Assembly: GCF_905147365.1 (NCBI RefSeq)
Contig: NC_056427.1
Span: 6,949,001 to 7,013,000 of the forward strand
Length of the DNA stretch: 64,000 bases
DNA from: Aricia agestis
Taxonomy: Eukaryota; Arthropoda; Insecta; Lepidoptera; Lycaenidae
Direction: 5' to 3'
Made by a program: the position numbers and the translations under genes
Shown: positions 22,201 to 37,200 of the stretch, one piece after another
How positions within the stretch are numbered: position 1 is the first letter of the stretch
Layout of the letters: each line of letters opens with the position of its first letter
The notes under the pieces: model-generated
Database searches by the model: none
Seen by the model: the letters and a program-made list of their open reading frames with translations, nothing else
What the model was told of the DNA's origin: nothing

Positions 22201-25200
22201 GGTTTTACTAAGGGTCGATCCACAACGGATGCTGGTATAGGTCTTCTTTATAGTATATTTGAAGCATGGGAGGACTCGCGGGATGTTTAGGGATTTTTTG
22301 CGACCTCTCCAAGGCTTTTGACTGTGTTGAGCATGCTACATTGATCAGGAAATTGCACCACTATGGCATTAGGGACTCGGCACCTCAACCTTTTGACATC
22401 TTACCTCAAAAATAGAACTCAAAGGGTTGACATTAATAGTAAAAGGTCCAATGGGACCAAAATAGAATTAGGCATCCCACAGGGATCCATTCTAGGTCAA
22501 TTTCTTTTTCTCATCTACATAAATGACTTACCTTATCTTGTTAAGGATAATGAGATAGTACTTTTTGCTGATGACACTTCACTTATTTTTAAAGTGAAGC
22601 GACAGTCAAATTACAACGAGGTAAATAGTGCTCTCTCAAAAATAGTGCATTGGTTTAACGTTAATAACTTACTTCTAAATTCTAGGAAAACTAAATGTTT
22701 AAAATTTACTTTGCCCAACGTTAGGCAAGTTAAAACCAATATACTATTAAATGATGAGAAGATGGATTTGGTGGACACCACTGTATTCTTAGGCATTACA
22801 CTAGACAGTAAATTACAGTGGGGTCTTCATATTGCCAATCTTGCAGATAGGCTCAGTTCTGCAGCATACGCAGTCAGAAAATACGGGAAATTTCTGACGA
22901 AGACACAGCAAGACTAGTATATTTCAGTTATTTTCATAGTAGAATGTCGTATGGCATCCTCTTATGGGGAAACGCTGCCGACATTAATACGATTTTTGTG
23001 CTGCAGAAGCGAGATATACGTTCAATTTATAAAATGTCAGCTTTTGAATCTCTGAGAGAAAAGTTTAAAGAAATTGGTATTCTAACTGTTGCTTCTCAAT
23101 ACATTTTGGATAATGTATTATATGTTAGAAAGAATCTTAGTAAATTTACAACCAAAAGTGACAGTCACGGAAGAAACACTAGAAATAAGTATAAACTAGA
23201 AGTACCGGTGATCAGACTTAGTAAAGTAAGTAAATCTTTTAAAGGTCAATGTATACGCCTTTACAATAAAATCCCAGCAAACGTTCAAAATCTTTCCATT
23301 AATAAATTTAAAAAAGTAGTCAAAGAGCGTTTTGTGCCAAAGCCTATTATAAGGTCAATGATTTCTTAAACGATGGCACATCTTGGGAGTAGGATGGCTG
23401 CTTGCAAGGCTATTTCTAGATAATATTTTATGACTTACAATTATATATGTTGACATTGTATATATAATTTTAAGTTACAACATTGTAAACCTTATTTTAA
23501 AAGATTAATTTTTTCCTACGCCGGTTCTTCTCGCCGGGCTAATTCCCGAACCGGTGGTAGGCATGTAGACGTTCAGAGAATATTTGTTCTGAATAAAAAA
23601 GTTTGAGTTTGAGTTTGTACCCATTTCATTTTGACCGCGAGCGCGCTTGTTAGGGGGCGCTAGGGTAATGTTTGCACACGGGCGCCACATGGGCTAGAGA
23701 CGGCCCTGTTTCTACCCACTCTCAAGCATCACCTTGATTTGTCGAAGACCTTGAACCATCTCAAAACATCCCAACCCTAACACTAGCTTTATTTCACTCA
23801 CCAGAAGTCCGTCCAATCTCCCCATACATGTATCCGCTTTCGGGAGTCGCGTTGGTTCGTCCCCGGCCGTGTTGAGAGCCATCATCTCTGAAGATGCCGA
23901 CCGACAGACCACCGCCTCCGCCGCCGACAACCAACGGTACAGAATTGCCATCATTGTCCACCTGTAAAGAAGGGGTTGAATTTTTAGATACTGAAGTGAT
24001 AGTAAAAGATGGGGTCAAAAATGTTGGAGATGGCCTATGGAGTGAAATCAACAATTGTAAGAAAACTTTAAATTAAATGCCAAAATTTGTCTTTGTCGCC
24101 GTCGCTGACGTTGGTATTTCGTGGGTTCTGCTAGTGTAACCCTGTATTCCGGATCTCATGGGTTTTGCTGGTGTAAACCTGAGATCTATTGCTACTCGCA
24201 CTCACCAGGAACACATAAGTGCCTCTCCTTCTTCCTTGTGATTCTGGGTCTGGGATCTTGTGAGTATTGCTGGATGGATTATTGCAGATCCTGTAAGTGT
24301 ACCTCCAAGAACCTATTGCTATCTCTATCGCACTCACCAGGAACACATAAGTGCCTCCCCCTCCGCCGCCACCGCCATCGTTGACGTGGGTATTCCTGAT
24401 CTCATGGGTCTTGCTGGTATAAACTTGGGTGGTGGTGTTGTGACGATGCGCGCATTCTTGACTCTCTTGAGCTGATAGGGTCTGAAAAAAGAATCATGAT
24501 TCAGTAATGGTGGAAGTTAATTGCGTGTGCGTTTAAAGAACTCAAAAGAACTGATAAAAGAGAGAATGGCAAAATAAAGGTTATAGGATCTGCAAAATTC
24601 TATTTGAAAATAATTTAAGGTTTACAAAATTCTAAGATCTGATGAAGTAAACCATGTTGCGCAATGTAGTTGGACCAATATTTTTAACCAGAGCTTGGTA
24701 CTACTAATATATATTCTGTGCCAGAGCAACATTACAGTTTCTTTCCCTGTGCAACTTAAAGACACCTTGACATTTCTAAATAGGACTTCCTTTCATACTG
24801 GCACACTTTTTATTCATCTTTTTATTTATCGTTGTTGATTGGCTAGTTTCTGACTACATAGTTAAAAGTTTAACTCCTATAAAAAAGTGGGCATAAGTCA
24901 TTATTCCTAACCATATTATGTATTTGGCACACAGAATTAATCAAGATAGAACGGCGCCGCGCGTGTGCTGCTAAGGAATCGCTCGTGTCAATTTTTGCTT
25001 TGCTTTTAGTTAAAACAAATAACTTACCCGTGGCAAGAAATACCTCCTTTTAACCGATTCACTTTCGTACTTCTGTTTTTCCAATTAGACACTGCACAAT
25101 GAGGCATTTTTGCACAACCGCTCCGGTGTAATCAAGTCGAGACGTGCGCGCTGACTGAATGAACGTTCAACGAATCTTGCACGACAGAGCAAGATTAAAA

Positions 25201-28200
25201 CACGCGTACTCCACCCGCTTAACCATTCTATCTTGATTTATTTCTGTGATTTGGTATCACCGACCCTCTATTTCTTACCTTCTTACAAGCATTCAGGCCC
25301 TGTTGCCCGAGCAGCATATACAGTTTCTCGCCGCGATGCAACTCGAAGAGGCCACGGGCTTGTGCCCCGTGGGAAACCCCTGCCCACATGGAACCTAGGC
25401 CTCCTGACGCACCCGTTGCAATGATCCTTAAAAAAATGAGAGAGTTTAGGTACGTAACATAATATGAAGACATTTTCGAATCCACAACTGTCTTGCTCGA
25501 AGTTGTAGTATGAACAGTGTGGCGTTTTAAGCTAGATTGTATAGTGCAGGGCTTGCCAAACTGTCCGTCGCGACGCCCCGGGGCGTCGCGACACTGTCCC
25601 AGGGGCGTCGCATGTCAACACAACCAAATCGAGTGAGCACCGCGCGCATGTCAATCAGACATCCCGGGATTCCCGGGCAGTCTAAAATCCCCGGTTTCAG
25701 AAGCAATGCTCAGAAAAGCAAGCGCAGCCTTCACATTAGCCAGCCTTGCTGGTTTTAATATTATCTTTCATGAATATTAAATATCTCTTTTAATTTTTAT
25801 GCTTATGTTTTGATTTTGGTCATTATTTCCTAATAAAAATATAAATATCCAAATAGTGTTTATATGATAACCTATGTAGGCTGGTTCTAAAATTAAGAAA
25901 GTATTTTTGGGGGCTGGGTTGAAGGGCGTCGTAAAGAAATGGCAAAGTCCCAAGGGCGTCACAGTACAAATAAGTTTGGGAAGCCCTGGCATAGTTAATA
26001 TTGAATGAATAAAGAAATTCTGTAACGAAAAACACCTAACATTCGTCTAACGTCGTTTCAGTTCGGCAGACTTCGGCTGCGTATCGCTGCACCGGTGTGA
26101 CGTTGCCAGACTTCGGCACGTGTTTGTGTGCGTGCGACTAGACGTATGCGAAGTATAATTGCATAAGTTGATAAAAAATGCTATGCAATAGTTTTACCGC
26201 GGCAGTCCCCAGTAAGTGCCGCACGTATTTTTTTAGTAGGGTGTGGGGTATCCAATGTGGGATATGAGTGGCGGCTTTGTGGGATAAGATTATTCTCGTA
26301 TTAAGTTTAAGGGATGACCAAAAGTTTAATGCAATAAGTAAAAATAAAAAAATCTGAGGCGTGTTTTGTGACGGTCGCCGGCTGCTGACTTTCTGGATTG
26401 TGTTTGTTTTTGTTTTGACGGGGGGCTGTGCCCCCCGAACCCCCCTTTCGGGGGATTCGGGGTTTGTCCATCCATTTCATAATCCCGTAATTTCTCCTCG
26501 AATAATTGTTGAAATTTTGATTCACTCGTATGTGCCTCCACAACTTTTGTCTCTTTAATAACACCTGTAACTTTTATTAACTACTTTCTAATCCCAAAAA
26601 CAACCACAAACACCAACAAACACCTGCTAGTTGACGCCTTATTCTAAATAAAACGCTCCTAGCGCCGCAGCGGTGCGCGCTGAACTACTTCAATTAGACG
26701 GCGGCTTTTGAATCAGCTGTAGTGTTGAACGTTTTGAGCGACTAAAATATTCAATATAAAAGCTAGACGTGTGATTGAATGGCGTTGTTCAGTCAAAGGG
26801 CTAGCTGTTTGATTGAACGGCTATTTAAACCAGTCGGCTGCGACATATATACCGGCGTACTCAGAAAACTTCGATAGCGCGATGCAGGAATGTTAGGCGA
26901 ATTGTGGGTACCGCCACAAGGGTTTCGGGACAACAACACTCATATTTTGTATAACCCCTCACTCGGCACCTCCCACATCTGTATGCTCTGAGCTTTGTAT
27001 AACAGAGACGGATTTAGCTGGATATTCCACCGAATTCTACAGGAAAGAGACAGCAACACAAAAGAGACAGCAATACTCACGTATATAACCCCTCGCTCGG
27101 CACCTCCCATATCTGTATGCCCTGGTACGGCGGGCTCTGTATGACAGAGACGGAAGCAGGTGTATCGCGGTAGAACGTGTCGCACATCGTCTGATTCGGT
27201 CCTATCCTACCGACTGCGCCGCATGGGGTGAAACGGTATACTGCGAAAAGAAAATCATAATAAGAAAATTGTCAGGAGATACTTTGGTATTGCCTTTTTT
27301 ATGAAATAAGGGGGCAAACGAGCAAACGGGTCACCTGATGGAAAGCAACTTCCGTCGCCCATGGACACTCGCAGCATCAGAAGAGCTGCAGGTGCGTTGC
27401 CGGCCTTTTAAGAGGGAATAGGGTAATAGGCGAGGGTAGGAATGGGCAGGGAAGGGAATAGGGAAGAGAAGGGTAGGGAATAGGGTAGGGGATTGGGCCT
27501 CCGGTAAACTCAATCACCCGGCGAAACACAGCGCAAGCGCTGTTTCACGCCGGTTTTCTGTGAGCCCGTGGTATCTCTCCGGTCGAGCCGGCCCATTCGT
27601 GCCGAAGCTTCGCTCTCCCACGTCAACGCACTGCAGTACGTCTACCCACTGCAGTCTTCATTACAAACTCACCCATAGCATCAGCGAAGTCCTCGTGCGG
27701 TGTTGTCTTCTCCTCGAATATTGGATCATAGTAGTTGTATTCACCCAGCTCGGCGGGGTCTATGTTGAGTCCGAAACACTCTGGGGCCATGGAGAAGTCA
27801 TCTATCGCGGAGTCCGAGTATATGCGCATACCCATACGAGTCTTGAAGAGGAAGTAGTATCTGGAAAAGATGGCATATTGATAGTTTTTAACCACCGACA
27901 AAAAAGATGTGTCTGTCTGTCGGTCTGTCTGTCTGTCTGTCTGTCTGTGGCATCGTAGCATCCAAACGGGTGGACCAATTTTGATCTAGTTTTTTTTTGT
28001 TTGAAAGCTGACTTAATAGAGAGTGTACTTAGCTATAGTTCATCATCATCAGCCTGCTCCGTGATGAAAAATCGCGCTTCATCTGGTTCGTGTACGGCCG
28101 GTTAGCAACTTATAGTCGTTTGGCGGGGGTTTTTTTTAATTTATTAATTTATTTTTATGGTTACAGTTTCCGGTATTATCAAAACCGGGAATAGGAGTTA

Positions 28201-31200
28201 TTTTCCTCCCCCTCCGTGGTCCAGTGGTTTAGAGCGTGGCTCTTGACTCGGAGGACATGCGTTCGATTCCCACGTTGGATACATGTTATATCCAAGTTTA
28301 GTTAGGACAATGCAGGCTGATCACCTGATTGACGAGTAATCATTAATGGATGATCCATGCGTCGGATGGGCATGTAAAAAGTCGGATCTCTCGCCAGTCG
28401 TGTCCGTCTTCCGTCCCACTGGGTTTTGAGAGTAAAGGAATAGAGAGTGCTCTTGTGTACTGCGTACACACTTGGGCACTATAAAATTACTCCTGCATAA
28501 CTGGCCTACATTGAAAACAACCGGCCACCGTCACCGAAACCGGTGTGGGAGTTATTATTTAAAGTAGGACGAATGAACGACATAACTGGCAAAAGGTCAA
28601 GATTGTCTTTTTTATCAGACAATCAGCTTATATTATCTAAAACGTAAATGGAAAGAATATTTTGGCCATCCCAACGCGAGATTCGAGCCTATTACGAGCA
28701 TAAGTTAATATACCTAGCGGAATAGAGACACAAAGGCCTAAGCAAAAGAGATGTCACTATCAGTAACACTGCGTGGTAAAAAGAGACGAGTGATACATGA
28801 CAGCAGCACTCTTTTTTTGACGTCCAGTCGGCACGTACCGCACGTTGACAATTTAATCTCATAGAAATCACGTTCAATCATGCTTGTGTAAGTGTACAGT
28901 GTATACGTACACATATTTTTACACACAGATGTAACCAACTTCGGTTACGTTTGACAGCTCGAGATAGTTGCTCTATTCCGCTAGGTATATTAACTTTATG
29001 ATTACGAGCCATCTGTGTCTATGCCTGCCACATTTTCTTAACAGAAACATTTTTGATGCCGAACCGTACAGGGATGGTATTGTTGTCTTGAAATAACAAG
29101 TGTTACGACATACTTGCTAGTGATGTGGACAAAAATAGCTCCCCATAAGAAGACTATTATATTTGTTTTATATTTAATGTTGTATTCTTAAAATGTCGTT
29201 TTATTATTAGTTTATATTCTAAATTTAAAATTTCAGTCCAAAAAGAAGTAAAACAATGCTACTTTTACATAAAAATTGTGAATATGTGTACGCCTCTGAG
29301 ACATATTACAAGGCTTTGTGTACTTCTGACTCCTGAGATAGAATTAGGCTTCTAGGGGTAGAACGTGTATCAGGAGAGTCCCGCTCTTTCAGAGCTCACC
29401 TGACTCTAAAAATCAAACATCGTCCTTCTCTCTTCACACTCACGCCCGTCTTTCATATGCCAGGTGAAAAAGGACGGCGCGAAATCATCGCCGAGTTAGT
29501 TTTACTTGAATAAAAGACGAACTATATTGATTATGAAAAAAGTGTTTTGAGCAAATTTAGGTTTTATCAATACCTTTTTAGATATTAAAAAATATTGAAG
29601 AAAAGACAGCAAACTTCGAAGATCCAAGCAAAAATGTGTCTAAAACAAGGTTTTTTGTAAAAAAGAAACTATCGTGCATTTTTTGAGTAATCGTGTTTTC
29701 GTCTTGAGCATTTAATCTTTATGAACTGAAGTTACTTGTGTCAAAAAATCAGTTTTCTAGACCTTACAGATTTTGAGATCTAGGTTAATGTATGTAGTCA
29801 AGTTAGGGTCATATGGGCTCTTCAGTCTGACATGACATTACATTTTAAAACATTTAACACATTTTTCTTACGCCGGTTCTTCTCGCCGGGTTAGTTACCG
29901 AACCGGTGGTAGGCAGACTAGACACCTTAGTATCAACGTTCAGAAATATTTTTGTAAAAAAATTCCTCTGAATAAAAATATTTTGATTTTGACAGCTGCT
30001 CTAGCTTTGGCAGCTAGCTAAAAGCCGAGCTTTGTGAGGGCTCGCGTCGTTTTTCTGCGTGGTAATAATCTTTAAGGCAGTTTTTTTATATTTAATAGTA
30101 ACCAAACCTTGACTGACCGATGATAACATCTACATATAAATCAAAATTACTATGTTAAAGTCACAAATATTGATTTGAACTTTACGGAAAAACTCTCCCA
30201 CTTGGCTCCAATAGGCGTGATAGTTTTTCCATACCTAAAGTGTACCAAAAAATCGGCCAAGTGCGAGTCGGACTCGCGCACGACGGGTTCCGTACTGTTA
30301 TAGAGCAAACATAGACCAAAAATTGTGTTTTTGTATGGGAGCGCCCCTTTATTTTTTTATTTTATTTTAATATTATTCTTAAATATTGAGGTAGACATAT
30401 AATTAAGGACTTTGTGAAAATATCAAGTGCCTACCTGTTGGCAACAAAATAAAGGGGCGCTCCCATACAAAAACACAATTTTTTGATATCGAGTAAAAAA
30501 GGCCAAAAAAAATCACGTTTGTTGTATGGGGGCTACCCTTTAATTATTAATTTTATTTTGATTTTAGTATGTGTTGTTATAGCGGCAACAGATATACACA
30601 ATCTGTGAAAATTTCAGAACTCAAGCTATAGCGGTTCTTGAGAAACAGCCTGGAGACAGACAGACATCAAAGTCTCATGAATAGGGTCCCGTTTTCACCC
30701 TTTGGGTACGGAACCCTAAAAATGCTTAGGTTATGGGGTTTACTAGGGCTCGCTCGCTCGTCTTGATTACAGTGATTTAAATGCTTAGTAATGAAATGAA
30801 GCTGCAGCAAAATCCAAATACTCACCTGGTAGTAATATTCGGCAGGAATATGGCAGCCCTGTACCAGTTCTCTCCCTTGTCCTTGGTGGAAAACCACAGG
30901 GAGGTGGTGATATTGCCTCTGGAGGTGAGTTCCACCACGTCCAAGCTAAGGGAACCGTAGTTACGGCCATTCTGCTGGTAGTAGAAGCGTACCTGGTGGA
31001 AGAAGGTTTGAATTACAACAAAAATTAAGGTTTACAATGAGTAGGGTTTATATATAAGGCTTTGTATTCGAAATTATATAAAACTTGAGAGGTGTCAAAG
31101 GACACCCGGATGGAACGAAGTTGTTTTCTATTAGAGAGAGAGAGAGACAGACAAAGAAACATGCGCATGCAAAATGTGAACTTTTGGTCTTATTTTTTTC

Positions 31201-34200
31201 CGTCTAGCCCCCTTTCGCAACGCGCGATAAGGAACTTCGTTCCAATAATACTGAAGTTTAAGAAGTTTCATTGAATGAATTAGGTGAAAGCTCCCCAAGA
31301 AAATAGTAGACAGTAGACAAAAAGTCCCCAAAGACAAATAAAAGATGGTAGCAAAACTGTCCCAAAAGAAAAAACATGATGGTAGAAAGTTAGCGAAAAA
31401 CACTCACCATACAGCAGTTATAATACTTCGAGTTAATATCGCCATGGACCTTTGGCGGTGGATTAAAGATGGTGGTCTTCATCACAGCGGTTGACGCGAA
31501 GTCAGCTCTTTCCTGGTTAGGTCCAGTTACATTCATATTCACAAAGAAGTAGTAACCCATACACGCCAGGGTATGGTTCATATGAGCTGGTGATAGTGGT
31601 ACCATGGGATTCTCTGTCGTATAGACCCTGGGTGGACCGCAGGTGTGGTCGAAATTGGGACCCGTTTTGTCCGTTGGTGTTGGACCACTGTGTCGTGACC
31701 ATTTGAGGATGGGCCTGTGAAGAAATTGTTATTTATTTGTCTATTTATTTTAATCCTACTTCCTACTAATATTATAAAGGCGAAAGTTTGTTTGGATGTA
31801 TGGATGTGTGGATGTATGGATGTTTGTTACTCTTTCACGCAAAAACTACTGAACGGATTTTAATGAAACTTTACAATAATATGGCTTATACATCAGAATA
31901 ACACATAGGCTACAATTTTAACCGACTTTCAAAATGGAGGAGGTGTTATGTTTGTTTCCTTATGTTCAACGATTACTCCGCCGTTTGTTAACCGATTTCC
32001 AAAATTTTTCTTTTGGTATGTAGGGTATCATCCCAATTTGGTATTATTTTCGCAAAAGTGGTGATCTGATGAAGGATCCATAAGTAATCGAGGGAACTCC
32101 TCAAAATTTATGGGGAAACATGTGGTGACTTCGGTTTCGTGAGAAGTATTCTAAGCATATGCTACAAACAAGTAAGATTTTGCACCGAGGTATACCCGGT
32201 ATACCGTGATTCGGAAGATGCTAAGAGAACTCCTGATTCTTTATAGATACAAGTTTGGGAGTTTCGGCGTTGTTTTAAGAACGGAAAGCATATGCTACTA
32301 TGCAAATTACATTCAACATCATCATCATCATCACTACCATAATATTATAACATGCATCGTCCCATGATTATGAGCCTTTTCATAGTCGAGTTTGTCAAGC
32401 GATAATTAAAAAAAAAATCTATACTTAATATTATAAAGCTGAAGAGTATGTTTGCTTGAATGCGCTAATCTCAGGAACTACAGGTTCGATTTTAAAACTT
32501 ATTTCAGTGTTAGATATCTCATTTATCGAGTAAGACTATAGGCTATATTATATTATATTATATTATCACGCTAAGACTAATACGACCGATAAAACTCAGG
32601 AAAATGTGGTAAAAACGGGGAAAATATTAGAAAGGGTTTATCTCACGAACTACTGGAGCAACTTTTATGGCAATATTTGGCACAGATATAGAGTAGACCA
32701 CGTATTTATAGCTATTTTTATTCGAAAATGTACGGTTTCTGTGAAATTCCTAATTTACGCGAGCGAAGCCGCGCGGGACATCTAGTCTTATATAATTCTC
32801 GTGTCACAATTTTAGGCCGCGTACTCCTCCGAAACGGCTTTACTGATTTTAACCAAATTTTATATGCATATTCAGTGGGTCTGAGAATCAGCTACTTATT
32901 ATATTGATATGTGTAAGTATTTGTTGAATAAATAATAGCAAATTATCACAACTCGAGACTGACGGCGACCATTGTTTGTGCGACGGGATAGCGATGGACG
33001 TTGCCATGGTGACATACTTATTTAGTCACTTCAATAAAATAATACGGGCGAAATACTTTATATGGTAAATAAACGTTTGCCGGGACAGCTAGTATTATAC
33101 AGTGTGTAACAAAAATAAGTGATAATACTTTAGGGAGTGTACGTGTTCCTTGTAGAGAGTTCACTGTGAAAGTAGCAGCGCTGAAAGACCAAAAATTTTT
33201 TTCACTTTTGTATGGGGAAACTCGTGACGCACGGGCCCTTGCCCATACAAAAGTGAAAAAAATTTTTCGTTTTTCAGCGCTGCTACTTTTACAGTGAACT
33301 CTCTACAAGGAACACGTACACACCCTAAAGTATTATCACTTATTTTTGTTACACACTGTATATATAGATGACGCCTGCAAGTTCTGCAACTCAGTAATAC
33401 ATATTTCCTTTGTCCATGCCTCGGGTCTTGGGGGACGGGAAAAATATCTTCATACCAAATTTCAACAAAATATATTCAGTGTGAACAGGTAACAGACAGA
33501 CAGACATACGAGCACTTCCGCGTTTATTACCTATACTTATAATATTATAAATGCGAAAGTGTGTCTGTCTATCTGCCTGTTACCTCTTTACGCCCAATCC
33601 CCTGAACCGATTTGGCTGAAATTTGGTATGGAGATACTTAGAGACTCGGGAAAGGACTTAGGATACATTTTATCCCATAAAAATGTTGTTCTCACGCGAA
33701 AAACGACTTTTGGGGCAACGGAGCTGCAGGTGTCATATATGTATAGTTTAGTATAAAAAATTATTTTGTAATAAAACAAACAGTAAACTCACTGAGGAAC
33801 ATTCTCGAATCCACAGCTGTCTTGCTCGAAGTTGCAGTACGAACCGTACGGCATTTTATCTGGAAGACAAAGAAATGTTTAGGGCCTGTTTCACCACTTG
33901 ACACTTCCTGATGAAGTGTCGGATAGGCTATCCACAACTTTTTTTATAGATTCTCCATACTTCATCTGTCAAGTTAAGTGGTGGATAGCCTATCCGGCAC
34001 TTTATCGGGAATGTGGTGAAACAAATTATCTTTTTTTTTTTCTTCACTTTTCTGTTTGCCTTTTTACTAATCTAGAAGACAGAAGTCTCTATAGAATTTT
34101 TAAGCTATTGCAAAGCTTTGAGCGCAGCGCCCTTATCAAGATATTCCGTAACGAAAAACACCTAACACCCCCACTCGGTGCAGCGTTGCCCGGCTTCAGC

Positions 34201-37200
34201 ACGTGTTTGTGTGCGTGCGACTAGACGTACGCGGATTATAAATAAATAAAATAAAATAAATATAATTGCGATTGCGATAAAAATGCAACAGCTTTACCGC
34301 GGCAGTCCCCGAGTGCAACACGTATTTTTAAGATGTAAATCAACATTTTGCTACAACTGCTACCACGGCCTAACGTAAAACCGGCGTAACATACCGCATT
34401 GCTTCTGCTCGTCCGTGCTGTCGTCGCAATCCTTCACCAAGTCGCAGATCTGTTGTAGCTTGATGCACGACTCCTTCTGTAAATCGGTTAAGTTAGTCTA
34501 CATTCTTTAAAGATAAGTTTACCTTGATTTTTACTCATTGTTTGCTAATGGTCGGAACTCGAAAGGTGTGGTTGGTAAAATTGAGGATATTTTGGTTACA
34601 TGATCTGCTTACGTGTAAAGATTAAGAAAATATTGGTCATACTCAAAGTAAAAAAATCATCAGAATATGTATATTCAACTAAAATTAGCAACAACAAGTT
34701 TTTTTACTAGGTCATGTCTCTAAAATATCCGTATTTGACTTGATTTTTTTTTGACTTGACAGCTTTTTTAGATTGATATTAAATATTTGTCCTCTTTTCA
34801 GTTTTCAAATCTATAGCAATCTAAAATCGTGTTTTTTCCATGTTTGGTTACGACAATACAGGCTAATTACCTAATTATCTGACAAGACCGGATGAACCAA
34901 GTAGATCCATCCCATGCTTAAGCGGGAGTTTCCATAACTCCAGTTACCGTCAGCGCAACCAATGATCACATTAACTCACCTTCATAATATTACATTTCAA
35001 CTGCCCATTCTGGCATTCTCCATTGAACACCGGCGGTTCGGGCAGACATTCCACCATGCGGATGTTGTCTATCGCTATGTGCGGCAACGTCTGCGAGAGG
35101 TTGACGTAATTCGGTCGGGTTATCTCGACGATGATGCGCACCTCCTGCTGGACTTTGCCGATCATGAACCGCATGGGGAGCCACCTGGAAGGGAATTTAG
35201 TCTTGCAGATCAAAAAGAGGGTTTTTATCAGGTGCAAGTAGACCTGCATTTATAAATAGGCGTATAAGCCGCGGCCTAGAGAGGCGGTGGATTACGTATC
35301 TGGTCCTTAAAGTGTCCAACATTCCGGCATTGTGCGCAAGTTACCCAAACTAAAAGAGCATTTTTATCATACGCAAGTTACCCTGACTTCTACTTGGTTT
35401 TTCGCTGGATTTGAAGCAGTATACGTGGGAGAGCCATGCTTCGGCGCGAATGGGCCGGCTCGACCGGAAAAATACCACGTTCTCACAGAAAACCGGCGTG
35501 AAACAGCGCTTGCGCTGTGTTTCGCCGAGTGAGTGAGTTTACCGGTGGCCCAATCCCCTACACTATTCCCTTCCCTACCCTCCCCTATTCCCTTCCCTTA
35601 CCATCCCTACTCTCCCCTATTACCCCATTCCCTCATTAAAGGCCGGCAACGCACCTGCAGCTCTACTGATGCTTCGAGTGTCCATGGGCGACGGAAGTTG
35701 CTTTCCATCAGGTGACCCGTTTGCTCGTATGCCCCCTTATTTCATAAAAAAAAAAGTATTTTATTTACACTTTTGATCTGCTGTTATCAACACCCTATCT
35801 TCTATGAGGTGTTACTAAGATACTTATGAGTTATGATACTAGAGACTAGACTTTTTATTTCGCACAGGAATGAACCACCTGCGGAACGCCACCGGCCGTT
35901 GAACGGAGGATAACCTGGATCTGTCTAGCACAGGACACCCTCCACGACCAGCCGGTCTACCATCTGAGGGACTGGACTTCCACCAAAATAAGCGAACCCT
36001 TTGGCAAACTGAAGCGTTCCCCTCGGTGCCGGGACTTAGCCGGGGAGGTAGGCAAATTTGATCACCTGATCTAACCTATCCTAACCTATCCACTCAAAAC
36101 GCACGCTTACATGCATTTTTTGTGACCCGACCTATCTTCACACAGCCCAACCTATCCACTCACCGTTCCACGTTGTTTCCGGACACCTCCTGGAGGATCC
36201 ACTGGACGCCGGAGACGGTGGACTCGGAGACCAGACGGATGCTGGCGTTCTGCATCTTGCTCTGGTGGAGGCGAGCTTCGAACTGTGACAGAAAGGTCAA
36301 AGGTAAGATGATGGTTGAGATAAATCTTTATATCTCTAATGCCTGGTTTTTGGGGTTTTTTGTTAGGAGTTTATATTTTGTTCAAGTGCGTTGTTGATTG
36401 GTTAATAAACTAATCAGCACTGGTAGATAGATTAAGTGTCTAAACACACTATGCCGAATTTCCGCGGCTGAAGTTCGGCTTGAATCCGCCTGCAATGTAT
36501 TTTAAATTACCGATGACACACCATGCCGAAATTCCGTCGCGTTATATTGTATGCGTTTGTCACTGTGACATTGCTGACGTAATCATGCGGAAATTCTGCC
36601 GCGGAACTTCGTCATAGTATGTTTGGACACTAACTCCTATAAAAACCCTTACAAATATGGGCATAAAACATAATTATTATTATTCATCGATATAATTTTT
36701 AGTGGGAGTAGTTGATAACTCAACTTTCTTTCTTTGAGCCTTTTTAGGGTTCCGTACCTCAAAAGGAAAAAACGGAACCCTTATAGGATCACTTTGTTGT
36801 CCGTCTGTCCGTCTGTCAAGACCCTTTTTCTCAGGAACGCGTGGAGGCATGAAGCTGAAATTTATATCAATTACTCAGGTCTACTGTCCCTTGAAGCTGT
36901 GAAAAAATCAAACTTCTAAGCCAACGCAATCAAAAGATACAGCCGTTTATGCCGCAAATTTTCGACACTTGCAAGGGAATCAAAACCTACAGGGTGCTTC
37001 CCGTGAACTCAGAATCTTGAAATTTGGTACGAAGCAACGTCTTATAGCATAGATAAAGGAAAAATTACGAAAACCATAAATTTTTAGTTACATCACATAA
37101 TATATTTTTTTTTAATAATTTTAAACTTACTACCCATTTCCTCATAAACGCGTAGAGGTATTAAATTGAAATTCATACTAAATACTCAGGTCTATAATAC

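Noticed and set aside
24131..24346. A separate minus-strand gene
   Set aside because: Its peptide consists of repeated pieces of Alk exon 12; it is a duplication cluster.
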